Shown here piece after piece: positions 40,231 to 52,560 of a DNA stretch of 64,000 bases. Positions within the stretch are counted from its first letter, which is position 1; each line of letters begins with the position of its first letter. Position numbers and translations under genes: made by a program. The notes under the pieces were generated by a model. The model saw nothing but the letters and a program-made list of their open reading frames with translations, made no database searches and had not been told where the DNA came from. Origin of the DNA: Inia geoffrensis (lineage: Eukaryota > Chordata > Mammalia > Artiodactyla > Iniidae); assembly GCA_036417435.1 (NCBI GenBank), contig CM070903.1:81895501-81959500 (forward strand), in the 5' to 3' direction.

Positions 40231-40859
40231 GATCCGAGGAACCACTCAGTGCCTGACTGGAAAGGCAGAAGGGCCGCACCACCCGTTTTTTATAGGCTCG
40301 CGGCCGGGACCCGTTTTCTGCGGAGGAATTTTCCCGTCGTTCTTCGACCAGCCACAAAATTGTGATCCTGGGGTGCTTATCTCGGAAAATATCCCAAGCA
40401 AATCGGTGGGAAAATCCAAATTTAGTTATTTGTCGATCTTACGGCGTTGCTGAACATCCCAAGACCCTGGCGGGGGATGTTGGGACTCTTTGCTCTGCGG
40501 CGGAAGAATATTGCAGCAAGCAGCAGGGAGACCCGCGTTCCCCGCCCGCCCTGCTCCTACGGGGTTTCCGCGTCCCCGAAGCAGAGGCAGCAGGGCCGCC
40601 GGGCTGGACCGGGAGGCGGAAGGCTGGGGCGCGCCGGACTGTTGGCAGCTCCGGCTTTCGCGCCGGAGAGTGGGACCAGGCTCGCCGGTCCCGCAGTGCT
40701 CGGTGCCGAAGGAGCAGGCACGTCCACACTCTGCACTGGAGGGGAATCGGGCTGTTCCGCTCGTTCCCACCGCTACTTAACTTGACGGTAAAGAGCCGCC
40801 TGGCCTTTGGCCCGAGCGTTTAACATCCTTCAGACCTTGACAGTGAAACTCCTGCTACG

Positions 40860-43800
40860 GAAAATGTCGGCTACCCAGCAAGCCCCAGAAGATCCGGTTT
40901 ACCGTCCAGCGTGCAGGGCGAGAAGAAATGTGTAGTGTCTTCTGCAGATGTCTCTGGAGTAGCCAACTCCATTCTTCTCATGTTGCCTCTGGTCTTCTCT
41001 CCCTCTCTTTTTAAAATAATGCTTATAATCTTAACAGGTGTGAGAAATGTCTGATAAAATCATTGTAAACTTTTGCTTATGTAGGGGTAATGTTCCTTGT
41101 AACTCAGGAATTTAAATGGATGCTTCCGGCCTGTACAGCTCCATGCTGCTTTGGGACTACACAGGTTTTGGTTATGGTCTTTTTTTTTTTTAAGGCTTTT
41201 TGCGCTTTAATTGTTTATACATAATGTTGATTTAGTGAAATTGAGAGCAATACAACCCTTGCTGCTTAAATAAACTGCATGATTCGTAAAACTCCAGAAA
41301 CTGTAGCCCTAACCCAGGCTCGTTAATAAAAACCAAAAATAGTATTTTTAGTCATTTAACTTTAAAATACAGTCCTACCCACCCTGCAAGATAACACAAA
41401 TAAGAAAACATTTTCTCATTAATTCAGAAGGCCAACCTAAAGTCTGATAACGGGGAAAAAATGACTTAATTTTTTATATTTGTGTATTCAGCATGATGTC
41501 TAGTTGTAAATACTACATTTTTTTCCAAAAATCATTTATTTGAAAATTATCATGCTAGGAACTGTGATAAAAACTAATACCAAGATGACAAAGTGTACTT
41601 GACCCTCAGTCTAGTGATGATGCTCCCTATCCACCCTCTATAATGTTCAAATCCAGATTTGAATTGATGCCAGACATTTTCTGAGAATGGAGGTCAGAAA
41701 TCCTTGTTGGCTCATCCAAAACCTACTAAAAATCTCCTGGGATCCAGGAAACTGAAGAAAGTACTCAATGAGAAAAATGGCTAACAATTTAGTCTCACTT
41801 GAGTCTACAGGGTGAAATCAATCAACCGTAGGGTGAAATCAATCAACACCACCTAATTGTTGAGTGTTTTCTTTAGGTTTAGCACTACTGTTACATGCTG
41901 TGGAGGATTTCCAGAGTCCCTTAACAGGAAATAATCAAGGGCTAAACTCTGGTTTAAGTCACAGTTGCTCAAGGGGTTTCAAGGTAAGAAAGTTTCCTAA
42001 TCCAAAATTCAGCAAAAATCCAGACCCACATTGCCAGCAACTCTACCATGTATTTCTAATAAATGCTGTGCTTGCCACATTCTCAAGTGCTTACTAACTA
42101 GCATTAGTAAGTAAAACATGAGATAAAGATCCAAACAAAACATACACATTAACAAAGTTTTGCATATCAACACAGAGTATACTGTGAAACTTTTCCACTT
42201 ACCTGAGATCTAAAATTAGATGGCTATCTCTAAGTCAACTACAATGCTTCTTTGCTAACCTGGAACATGTGAGGCCATTTATATGGCAAATGATGCTAAA
42301 ACTCGGCTTCTTTCCCTGTGTGACCACCTAGTTTAGTTTTACTCTCCAGTAGCCTCCGCTGACAATTGTAAAGCCCCCTAGCGATTGTAAGCCAACCTAT
42401 TTGGGGGGAACATTATTCTGCCTGCCACAGCAACCAACTTTGTTGAATAGTCTATAAAATAAGAACCAAGAAGAGACAGTAAGGGCATTGTTAGCACAGA
42501 GTAGAGTTGATCCAGAATAGCTTCTAGGAAGTTGTGAATTTTAACCCAAAAATGGCAAAATGATGTTTTTTCTTCTTTTATTCTTAGGTCAAACAAACTG
42601 ATGAGGAAAAGAATTTTTTCACTGCTGGCAGTAATTCCTGAGATATAGTAAACGCTTAAATGTTTTTGAATGAATGAGTGAATAACTAGAAGAATAAATA
42701 GTAGAACTACAAAGATGAAGGGATATGATCTATTTCCTACAGTGAGTTGTACTGTTGATATGCTGTTTTAATTTCTTTTAAAGAGTAAAACTACTCCTGC
42801 TATTCGTATTCAAAAAAGGACACATCCTGATGTCCCCTTCAGCTTATGTGACCATTTTTATCGCCTGAACTTGTAGGCCTGCATTTACTTACTGAAATGG
42901 TGACGATTTACATAAAGGTACTTTTAAGAAGAAGTTGTTTTAAACTGTCTGGGCTGTAAAACAAAATGAGTTCTACTTGCAAGTTTTTATGTTTTTTGTT
43001 GCACAAACAATACTTTAAGAACAATAAAGGGCATTTTAAAAATAAAATTTCTCCTAACCCTACTACATTAAGGAAAAAAGCTCAGCATTTTCCTCGTCTT
43101 CACTGCTCCATCAGTTGCTTTGGTATTGTTACTTCTGCTGATGCCGTCTGTGAATTTTGTATGGTGAATTTGCCCACATTTGAAAGTGGGCCTGGAGCAT
43201 AGCCTGGGTGGTGGTGGTCCTTTGGTCCACTCCTTGCACCTGAAACGGGTGCAGTAGACGTAGAAGTGAAGTGGCAGTTTATAGACCTCATTTCCTTGGA
43301 ATAAATCCAGCCATTCTTCAACTATTCAGGCTTCATGATTTTTGCCATACTTGAGTACCACCTGAATTATTTACCTAATTTTTAAGTCAATTTGCATGTA
43401 CTTCGCTTGAGTGAAATCAGGTTTAATTTCTTGTATTTTCTAATACTGATTAAAGTAATTACCAAAAAAAATCAAAATAAATACTGTGTGTCAATATAGC
43501 TCATCTGAACTTTTCTGTTTGGGATACAATGTTTAAGATGGATTGTAAGCCTACTAAATCTGTAGTCACTAGCCAGACCAGGGCCGAGGCAAATTAGATC
43601 TTGGTTTCCAGTTCTGAATTCTGAATGATAGGCCAACTAAAGTCTGAAAATAACCAACTAAATATTGTCAGTTGTTTCTGATGAAAACTTTTTAAAAATT
43701 ATATTAATAGGACTTCGAAAAAATAAAGGGGGTGGGCACTCTGTCATCTTCCTGACTCCCGTAGAAAGGCTGAGGTGAAGCATAACTAGCTGGTATTCCC

Positions 43801-44700
43801 TGAGACTGTCTCTGGGAAGGCCTTCGTGTCTGAAGAGAGAAGATGGTCAAGGTATAGTGCCCCTTTGCTTAGAGGCTTCTATTTTTATTTTCCTTTACAA
43901 TTCCTTTGAAAAGTAACTTTAAAATTTTATACTCACAATTGACCCAAATAAAAGAAATTATATGGGCTATAATGTCATTTTTTGGCGGGGGGTGGTGGTC
44001 AAGAAACCTATTACGTTAAATACTTGAAATTTTCAAAGTATTAGGCTGATCATTATCCTCCACAGTAAGCTCAGAAGTCAAGAGCCAGGAATACGTACAC
44101 TCCCGTGATATCAGGAATAAGCAGCCCAGACCAGTGGAGGAGAAGTCTTATTTAATTATAATTTGTAAGGCTCTGTCTCTCGCGATGTTCAGTAGAAACA
44201 CCAAAAGTTTTCCTGAGATGTCCACTGCTGCTAGCTGTTTTCCCTGAGCTGATCATTCATGTTTAAACTCTCTTCTACTGCAAAGCAAATATAACTTTGC
44301 AGTGTTTCTTTAATCTGCAGAATGAGTTTGCAGTAGAAAATGTCATTTGCTCACTTAAATTGTAGTTGACTTTAATAGCCCTGGCTTTATATGACCTATC
44401 TTTCTCTGTAAGCTGATGTCTGTTAGTTGATGAAAAAACCCCAGACCCTGTGTTTAGCTGCCTTTCTGCTGGCTCTGCAGGTAAAAAAACAAAAACACAA
44501 AAGATGATTCTAATAGATTTAACTCTAAACACACCTCAGAACTTGGTTCCTGGACAAGGTGATGCTGTGGTAAAGTCAGCTGGCAAACTCCTTCCACAAG
44601 GCAAGGAGACACTTGGAACTGAACTCCCTGGCTTGCCAAGGAGGGGGAAGGCAGAAGGTCCTTTGGGACCTTGAATGGGAAGCTTCTTGTTTTTTCCTGC
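40860..44700. other. Intergenic DNA upstream of EIF4A2, no gene recognised
   Basis: A/T-rich with few recognisable repeats. A direct duplication of about 17-20 bases (GGGTGAAATCAATCAAC) occurs at about 41810-41827 and 41831-41847. Frames at 42966-43202 (+) and 43100-43321 (-) are open for 70-80 codons but match no family I know. Confidence 0.5.
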
Positions 44701-46982
44701 TCTCGCTAATTTGGAATTAGCTGTTCAATCTGTTAGACTCACCGAAGTAGACAAAGAAAGGAAAATCTATCAAATGAACTAAATGAAGTTCTGAGACTAA
44801 AAAGTAGAGTCAGGGAGTGCATTTCTATATGAGTTTAGATTAATCAGCCAGCTCAAAGGCTGTCTGATAAGATAGACGATACTTGTGGACAGTGGGAATC
44901 ACTGAGGGGATAGACTCTCAACAGAATACCGATTGAGGAATAGGTACTAAATTTTCCTTTGGGACACCTGTTTTCCAATTTGGGTTGCCCTCCTTCTTTG
45001 CAGTGACCCTGGTTCCTAGAGGTAAAAAACTGTGGAGGGATTATACAGAGATTTGTACAGAGTGTACAGAGATTGTATAGAGATTAAATGATTTACTTCA
45101 AAATGCTTGCGTTTGAATGCATTCCTTGAGAGAACTGTGTTGAGAATTCCCCCTGGGCTCACTAGTGTGAACTGAGGTTTCAAAGCTTCCCAGGCAACTC
45201 TGAACAGTTTGTGGATCTAGGTGGATTGTTAGGTTCCTAAGGGTATCAGTGGCCCCGTCTTTGCTCCATCCCACCCTCCTCCTTCAAATGGAGACCTTTG
45301 TCCCTCTGTATTAAAGTCTTGACTTTATTTAAAGTTAGAAGGTTGATATTTAACCTCTGCCGTCTCTTGAAAGCTCACCAAAATAATAGTAAAAAATCTT
45401 GCTGAAAAGACTTAAACACTCAAGAAAACTGGAAAAGAGACAACAGCTCACAAAACTTAAATTGGAAAGCAAATGAGGAAATGATGAGAAAATTAGCAGA
45501 TGGGAGGAAGCTTAGTCCTAAATTCAGAGTGCGGAAAGCTGATAAGCAAACTCATTTGTATTGCAGAACAACCAAAAGACTCAGAAATTGGTAGGACCAT
45601 GTTTTTTTGGATGTAGTGATGTGAGATTAAAATATGAACACTGGTTGAAAGTCTGTTGAAAAAGCAGTTAGAAACTGCCAGAGCAGAGAGGAGCAAACAC
45701 TCTGCTGAATTCCAGCATGCTAGAGTAAGTGCCTGTGTTGCCGAACCCAGGTTCATGTGCACAATGCACAGTGAAGCCAAACAAACTGAAACATCGGGGT
45801 TTGGAGCAGAGAAAGGATTACTGCAAGGGCCAAGCAAGGAGTACAGGCAGTGGCCCATGCTCAAAAGACCCTGGACACCAGCTCTTTGCTGACCCTGGAT
45901 TAGAACCCTGTGGCTGCAGAGAAAATAGACATTTTTATCAGGAATAAAAATAGACACTTCAGGCTGAAGTCATTGGCAACCCCCCAGGAAGTAAAGGAGG
46001 AAAAATAAACCCAGGGATCAGAAAAGCCAACAGGCCAGTTAATTAGACCTTAGAGTGACCAGGAAATCGGGAGTTTCCTACAAGAATGGGAATACCTTGA
46101 ATGTGAAGTGGTGAGAAGACTCACTAACAGCCAAAAGCAATTGCCCAGGGTCGCAAGCACAGGGGCATAAAGAAGAGTGGCAACAATGTCTCCAAATGCT
46201 TATAAATTTGCATGACTTACGCTCCACTATTCATGAGGCCAACCAGAGATCAAGGAGCAAGCCCTGGCCTTGTCCTTATGGAGAGGCCCCTTCACAGGAT
46301 CCTGGGATACAGATGGTCGGACAATGTCTTCTCAGGTCCTCCCTGTGCACATGTGGCCAGCCTCCCACCTCCTGAATACCAGTCGCAGGCCTGTGCCAGT
46401 CATATTCTCTTTGGGGAGCTGCTGTGCCCACCGCCCCAACATTTGATCTACATGAAGGATCCTCAGGTACCTGGATGGGAGCCCTGGAACAGGAATTCTC
46501 CAAGGTCAAGTACATTCCTGTTCCCTGCCTTTTTCCTAGCAGCCCCCAGCCTCCAGCTGCAGCCAACCACCTCTGACTGATTCAGATCCTGAACTCAAAG
46601 GAAGTTAGAACCTGGATCCCAATTCTGTCTGAAAGACAGTGCAATCATGCAATTCTATACACTCACAACTCCTTCCTTTCCCAGCCCAGTGCAATGAGAA
46701 TAAATGTGAAATTAAATGAGAGAAAAAGAAAAAAGAAAAAGCAGACTTCAGGAATTCCTCCCCTACTCCATGTAGTTAGGCAACTTTCTCTCCTTTACTC
46801 CGGCTACTCTAGAAGTTTACTCTCCAAAGATAGTATTGATAAAATAGTAGATCTCTGGATTGAAGGCCCTCATGAAGGTATACTTGCAATTTGGTGGTCA
46901 ATGTAGAGAACTGTGGTTTTACCATCTCATACTATTATTGGGGAAGGGCCAAGTTCCCACTCAAAGGTCTACCTACTACTCC
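44701..46982. other. Intergenic DNA, no gene recognised
   Basis: The longest open frame (- strand, 45493-45957) lacks any domain and has no splice or polyadenylation context. I treat it as chance. No CpG island, RNA gene or young repeat. Confidence 0.5.
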
Positions 46983-46995
46983 ATAAAGAGGTTTT

Positions 46996-47100
46996 CTTTT
47001 TTGCAACATGCGGGATCTTAGTTCCCTGACCAGGGATCGAACACATGCCCCTGCATTGGGAGCACGGAGTCTTAAACAGTGGACCACCAGGGAAGTCCCT
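46996..47100 (-). mobile_element. Short tRNA-derived SINE
   Basis: Reverse-oriented SINE consisting mainly of the tRNA-like head. Target-site duplication ATAAAGAGGTTTT at 46983-46995 and 47101-47113. A short form, distinct from the full-length CHR copies. Confidence 0.88.
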
Positions 47101-47113
47101 ATAAAGAGGTTTT

Positions 47114-47979
47114 GCTATGCCACAGTGATTTACTTTTCTATTTGCTGCTACATCGCCAGACCTGGCCAAGGCCTACCACAGGCATATACTGAACAACATA
47201 TCTGTTATTTTTGGCGCCAGATGGAGAGTTCTGTTTGGGCTTTATTAAATTTGACATTAAGCAGGGATATTGAGTAGGCAGTTGTATAAATGAGTCTGGT
47301 GACCTGAAGCAGGGGGGCAGGGGTAGGAGAAGAAATCAGGTCATCAGGTCCTGAGATCTCAATTTGGGAGTCGTGGCATATGAATATTTAAAATCACTGT
47401 ACTGAATAATATCACCCATGGAATGAGTGCAGAATTATAAGAGACTGGGTGGAAGACTGAGTCCAGAGACACTCAACACCTGAAGGTCAGCAAAGGAGAG
47501 AGACCACAAAAAAGTCTGAGGAGAGGCCACTGAAGTACAAGAAATAATGAGGAAGGTCTGACAAACCAAGAGAATAAAGGGTTTCAAGGAAGGCATGCTC
47601 AACTGTTCAAATGCTAACAAAAGACTGAGTATCTGACTACTAAGAATTTACCACTGGGTTTGCAAGATGAATGTTATTGGTAAGGTTGACTGGCCCAGTT
47701 TCACTGTTGGGGATAAAAGCCTGATTTGTGTGGATGAAAGAGAAAATAGGAAATTAAGTTCCACGTGTAGTGGACTGATATGATCTGAAAATCTACCCGT
47801 AATAACTCTCAGATGTGCTAGATGGATTACAACAAAATTTATTTTAACTTCATAGCTGAACTTGCAAAGCAAAAGGGATACTGCAGATACACAAAATGAA
47901 AATGTACGTGAACACAGGACCAGGATGCATGCAAGCTGACTCCATGGCTACCTAAGGGTCTAACCTAGGGGCTTCCCTT
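47114..47979. other. Intergenic, no gene recognised
   Basis: Unique-looking A/T-rich DNA. The purine-rich stretch around 47440-47580 has no recognisable function. Confidence 0.45.
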
Positions 47980-48135
47980 TTGAAAAATCACCTTTTTATT
48001 TTGGAATAATTTTAGGTTTGCAGAAAAGTTGTAAAGATAGTACACAGAGTTCCTCCATATACCCCTTACCCAGTTTCCCCCATTGTTAACATCTTAGAGT
48101 CCAGTTTCTCACAGAGGTTTGGAGATTGAATTTCT
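47980..48135. repeat. L1-type 3' relic
   Basis: Words such as TTTTAGGTTTGCAGAAAAGT and CCCCATTGTTAACATCTTAG are typical of old L1 3' sequence. The exact subfamily is uncertain. Confidence 0.5.
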
Positions 48136-48529
48136 TTTACCAATGAAGTCCCCCAACCCCAAGGTGGGAATTTAATATAAAAATGTGTCCAAGTCCAAGT
48201 GACATCCCAAGACTCTTGTTGGAAGTCAACAGAGAATGGATCTGCCAGGACCCTTCTTCACCCAGGGCACAATGGGTTCTCTCAGGAAAAGGCAAGCCCT
48301 ACTACAGATCATACGTTTTGATCATAATCAAAACATACGTGGAAACAACTCACCCTGTTACGAGTCAGCACTTACAACAAGCAGTAGGACTCAGAGACCA
48401 TGAACTTCTGGTATTAGAAAGACTATCTGAAAGAGAACACAAAATAGAACAATTTAAAATGACTAAGACATTGAATAACTGAATACCTAAGAAAAAGATA
48501 AAATACCATAAAAGAATAATCTGGAAGGG

Positions 48530-48640
48530 GGATGGATGGGTGGGTGAACAGAGCACCTCTTCTTCTCCAGTTTCCCCCTCTCTCCCTTCCCTTGTCCTCT
48601 CCTTTTTCTCCTCCCCTTCCTTCTTTTTAACCACCATAAA
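48530..48640. repeat. CT-rich low-complexity tract
   Basis: Pyrimidine-rich on the + strand (CTTCTTCTCC, CCCTCTCTCCC and similar). Confidence 0.7.
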
Positions 48641-48839
48641 TGTGGGAGAAGAGCCAAAAATCCTATTCTAGCTTACTAAAGAAAATTCACAAGTATTTAT
48701 ATCTTTCAGAAAAAAAAATAGACAATAATTTAATTATTACCGGACCAGTAACTTACTGAGAATGACAACCAGAAAGAAATCAAACTTTAGATGATAAATG
48801 TGATGAGGAACAATCATAAATTTTCCATGACAAGACAAA

Positions 48840-49275
48840 CTAAGATGGAAAGAAAAAAGAAAAACGCCCCTCTTTGCGGTGGGCCTTTCCCAATGCGCAA
48901 TGTGCATCAGCATGATACATTAAACAGACCTCCTCAAAGCAGGACGATATAATCAACTGTTGAGAAAAATGGTCCCTTTCTTCAGACACCAGCATGGTAA
49001 TTTTAAGATTAATATTTCTTTTTCATCCCATGCAGGGGGTCACATTGACGAAAGGCTTACTCTGTACGCACATAACTGACCAAAACATCTCTGACGAACT
49101 TGATGTACAATGCTAACCTGTAAATGTGATACATAAATTCTGTCTCAGGAATGTATAAAACTGCACCTCTAACTCTTGACCAGTGGAACAGTTGTCAGAG
49201 CTTCTGAGAATCTGTGTCCCGGGTTATAACCCTCTTCTTAGCTTGATTGTGACTTGATTTTCTGTCAGCAAAGGT
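48840..49275 (+). mobile_element. Probable endogenous retrovirus LTR
   Basis: A TATAA element in TGTATAAAACTGCACC (near 49153) is followed by a GTGTCCCGGGTTATAACCC segment and an end resembling ...TTCTGTCAGCA near 49270. This is the layout of a class I ERV LTR in sense orientation. I see no adjoining retroviral genes. The boundaries are approximate. Confidence 0.5.
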
Positions 49276-49448
49276 AACATACGAGATACAACAACAATCT
49301 CTGAACTAAAATATTTCCAACTTACTACACAATTTTTCAGCTCCTAATTCCCTGAAAGTCCACCAATCCACTTCTATAGCTCCCCGCTCTCAGGGGAGTA
49401 CAATTTGACAACTTATTTTTGCTTCCAAGATTTTATCTTTCGTGATTG

Positions 49449-49742
49449 CTATGTTACAAAATCTCTCTGAGGAGTCTTCAACATGAAGGATTTTGCAGAC
49501 ATCACTTCCACTGGCACATCTTCATCCTTGGTGTCACAACCACTTTCCTCATTTATGTCGCTAGGTTCACCTTCACAAAGTTCCCCTGGCTGCATGCCTG
49601 GAGTCTCAAGAATGGCAGCGGTATCACCATTCCCCCGGCGGTATCTTCTAATCACTTCCAATTTCACTTCACTTCGAGCGATATCACTTTTCCTTTTTCG
49701 TGTGCTGCACTTTAATCTTTCTTGGACAGTTCTTTCAGTCAT
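49449..49742 (-). pseudogene. Possible pogo/Tigger-like transposase relic
   Basis: A 97-codon - strand frame contains RKRKSD and KLEVIRRYRRG, reminiscent of the N-terminal helix-turn-helix region of Tigger/CENPB-type proteins. It is followed by a short acidic segment as found near transposase C-termini. If correct, the catalytic core is deleted. I could not find terminal inverted repeats, so this is a weak call; a chance frame is the alternative. Confidence 0.3.
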
Positions 49743-49879
49743 TCATTTTTGTAAAATGTCAGGTGGGCTTTATCCCTGGAAGACAAAGCAGCAACTGCAT
49801 ACTGAATAACAAATGCACGGTGACTAGTCGTCAACAGACTTTGAAAGAATTGATGTGATTGGCTACAGATCATGATACA

Positions 49880-50340
49880 CATCTCTTATTTCCCTAGTGC
49901 TTTGAGGACAGTGAAGTTTGTCCTATGTCATTACTCACAGGTATTGGGGGACTGGTCTTAATTTAGACCGCTGTGACTGCATATCAGAACTGTGCAAAGT
50001 GAGGAATTATTATACTCATTTCCCAATGAGAAAGCGATCAAATCGGTTTCTGGCAGAAGAGGTTATCAATGCAGAGGTTCTACATTAATCATTTTGTAGT
50101 CTTTGGAACCAGTTCATTCAGGTCAAAGGTGAAACCTTGATGTATAGCAAAGGTAAGTCTGTATTTAAGAGAAATGAAGTACAATCTATTTCTTGGAAAC
50201 AAACAAGTGAAGTTTGAACCAAGACCTTCCTGTTAACAAGCAGGCAGGTTGAATGTTCCATTGAGAATTTCCTGTTCTCTATTAGTTCCTCCCTTCCCCT
50301 TCTCCCCTCCTTTTAGTCATTGAAACACTTATAATCAGAG
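49880..50340. other. Intergenic, no gene recognised
   Basis: Ordinary A/T-rich sequence between the weak transposase-like frame and a MER5A-like fragment. Confidence 0.4.
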
Positions 50341-50344
50341 ATTT

Positions 50345-50480
50345 TTAAAGTTTAGCCTTCAGAATCACCCAGGGCTTGCTAAAACACAGATGACTGGAAA
50401 TTCACATATTCTGACAAGCTCCCAGCTGATGCTGATGCTGCTGGTCTGGGGACCACACTTTGAGAATCACTGCATTTGTT
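50345..50480. repeat. MER5A-like hAT-Charlie fragment
   Basis: Contains CAGAATCACCCAGGGCTTGC and an end segment GACCACACTTTGAGAATCAC, characteristic of MER5A-class elements. Confidence 0.65.
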
Positions 50481-50847
50481 GGTAGACTCAGGAATGGAAT
50501 TGAAATCTCTTCAGTTAAGTGGCTAATTCACAAATTTTTTGACTAGCAAAAGCTTGTGATCAATTGATGAAACATGAATACTTCTCTCAGGCCATAATTT
50601 AACTCCCTTAAGCCAAATCCACAATTCTACAGATGCCACTTTTTCCAACATGAATTCAGTTTGCCTTATTGTACACCTATACAAACATTTAAAAATCTTC
50701 AGAATACTATCTAGCTATTTTGAACATTTACAAAAAATATTTGTGACAAAAATTAAAATCTAAAGACAAAAAATACAATTTGTTTTGCTGTGTAACAGAA
50801 AGAAATAATGTTTATGTTCTTAATGGCTTGCTTTTTGAATCAAGTAG

Positions 50848-51249
50848 ATTTATTTTTATTTAATTTTGACTGCGTTGGGTCTTTGTTGCTGTGCGTGGGC
50901 TTTCTCTCGTTGAGGTGAGCGGGGGCTGCTGTTTGTTGTGGTGCACAGGCTTCTCATTGCGGTGGCTTCTCTTGTGGAGCACAGGCTCTCAGCGCGTGGA
51001 CTTCAGTAGTTGCAGCATGCAGGCTCAGTAGTTGCAGCATGCAGGCTCAGTAGTTGTGGCATGTGGGCCCTAGAGCATGAGGGCTTCAGTAGTTGTGGCT
51101 CACAGGCTCTAGAGCACAGGCTCAGTAGTGGTGGCTCATGGGCTTAGTTGCTCCATGGCATGTGGGATCTTCCCAGACCAGGGTTCGAATCCATGTCCCC
51201 TGCATTAGCAGGCAGATTCTTAACCACTGCGCCACCAGGGAAGTCCACC
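50848..51249 (-). mobile_element. Long CHR-like SINE with internal tandem duplication
   Basis: About 400 bases in reverse orientation, the longest SINE in the window. Target-site duplication TGAATCAAGTAG at 50836-50847 and 51250-51261. The body contains GTTGCAGCATGCAGGCTCAG twice in tandem (near 51008-51050), followed by further diverged copies of the same unit. The extra length therefore comes from tandem growth of the body. Confidence 0.9.
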
Positions 51250-51349
51250 TGAATCAAGTAGGTTTTGAAACATAATTTAAAATCTCACAGGAAGTTGGAA
51301 TGAAGTCTGTGGTGTAGTAATGCACAAATGCTAATTTCTTACCTTTGAT

Positions 51350-51490
51350 AATTGTAATATGATTATGCAAGATGTTAACATTAGGGGAAGCTGGGTGAAA
51401 GGTGGTGTACAAGAACTATCTGTATTATTTTTGCAATTTTTCTGTAAGTCTAAAATTATATCACAATTTTAAAAGTTTTAAAAAACTCAT
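51350..51490 (+). repeat. L1M-type 3' relic
   Basis: The order GCAAGATGTTAACATTAGGG ... GGTGTACAAGAACTATCTGT ... TAAAATTATATCACAATTTT is typical of old L1 3' UTRs. Confidence 0.65.
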
Positions 51491-51769
51491 AGCAACAAGA
51501 GCACTCTGATATATGTATGCTTATATCGAAAAATGTTTTCATCTGCAGAAGATTACTTGGGTTTCCTCATTTATCTCTACAGAATAATTCAGTTGCCATG
51601 TTCTTTCTATTTCTCATAGTCTCAGGATAATTTCAGAGATAGTCGAAATGGATTTTATTGGGATACCAATTGAACTTTGGTGGAGGTGTAGAAAATGCCT
51701 ATGGATGAGGTTTTCTGAAATTGGTAACATTTACTATTATCCCCTTCAAAAAATGCTTATTTTTATTTT

Positions 51770-52260
51770 TTGAATAGGTAATATATTTATAAGACCTAAA
51801 GTTTAAAAGGTACAAAAGTGTATATAGTGAAGAGCCACCCTCTTACTCTTGCCTTACTGCCACCTAATTTTCTCCCCAGATTCAACCAATAATATTATTC
51901 CTCTGTATCCTTTAGGTATAGTTGTTAATACATAAGCAAGGAAATGCATGTCTATTTTACAGAGAGTGATAGCATAGTTTACTTCTGTGTCTTTTTCTTT
52001 TATTAATTTATTTTTTTACTTAATATATTTTGGAGATACAGATTCTGTATCAGTGCATAATAGGCTTCTTGATCCTTTCTTGGGTCTGCATTTTATCCTG
52101 TTGCATGGATGTACACAGTTCCTTTCACTCATCCCCTTCATGGATATTTAGATGCCTCCCATCTTTTGCTATTACACAGGATGCTGCCATGAACAGGTTT
52201 CCCCCATCATTATTTGCACATGTGCAGTTATGTCTGCAAGAAATGTACTTCAAGGGTCAT
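51770..52260. repeat. Old LINE remnant
   Basis: Segments around 51780-51900 and 52080-52250 (CACTCATCCCCTTCATGG, TTTTGCTATTACACAGGATG) resemble old L1 internal or 3' sequence. The family is uncertain. Confidence 0.4.
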
Positions 52261-52499
52261 GTATGTTGACGTTGTAATTTGGAAGAGTGTTATTATATGA
52301 ACTTTTTGATAAGCAATTATAAACTTTGTACAAAATGCAAAAGAACAAAAGGGTAAATGGTGAAAAAGAAGTCTTCCTCATACCCTTTCCCTCTAGCTCC
52401 TCTCCCCAGAGGTAACCTCTGCTACTTGCTTCTTGGCTATGGACAATATTTCTGGCCACGTTAATCCAGTTTTTCAAAATCTTTAGCCAGTGGGTTGGT

Positions 52500-52560
52500 C
52501 CTTCCTTCTTCCCTGCCTTCTCCTTCTCCTCCTCCTTCTCCTTTTTCTTCTTCTTTAAGA
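52500..52560. repeat. CT-rich low-complexity tract
   Basis: CTTCTCCTCCTCC-type pyrimidine run. Confidence 0.75.

Noticed and set aside
40362..40823. 153-codon and overlapping frames upstream of EIF4A2
   Set aside because: All six frames are long here because of base composition. No conserved domain, and the frames overlap each other heavily.
45493..45957. 154-codon open frame on the - strand
   Set aside because: No recognisable domain, no exon signals, no promoter or poly(A) context. A frame of this length is expected by chance in 64 kb.
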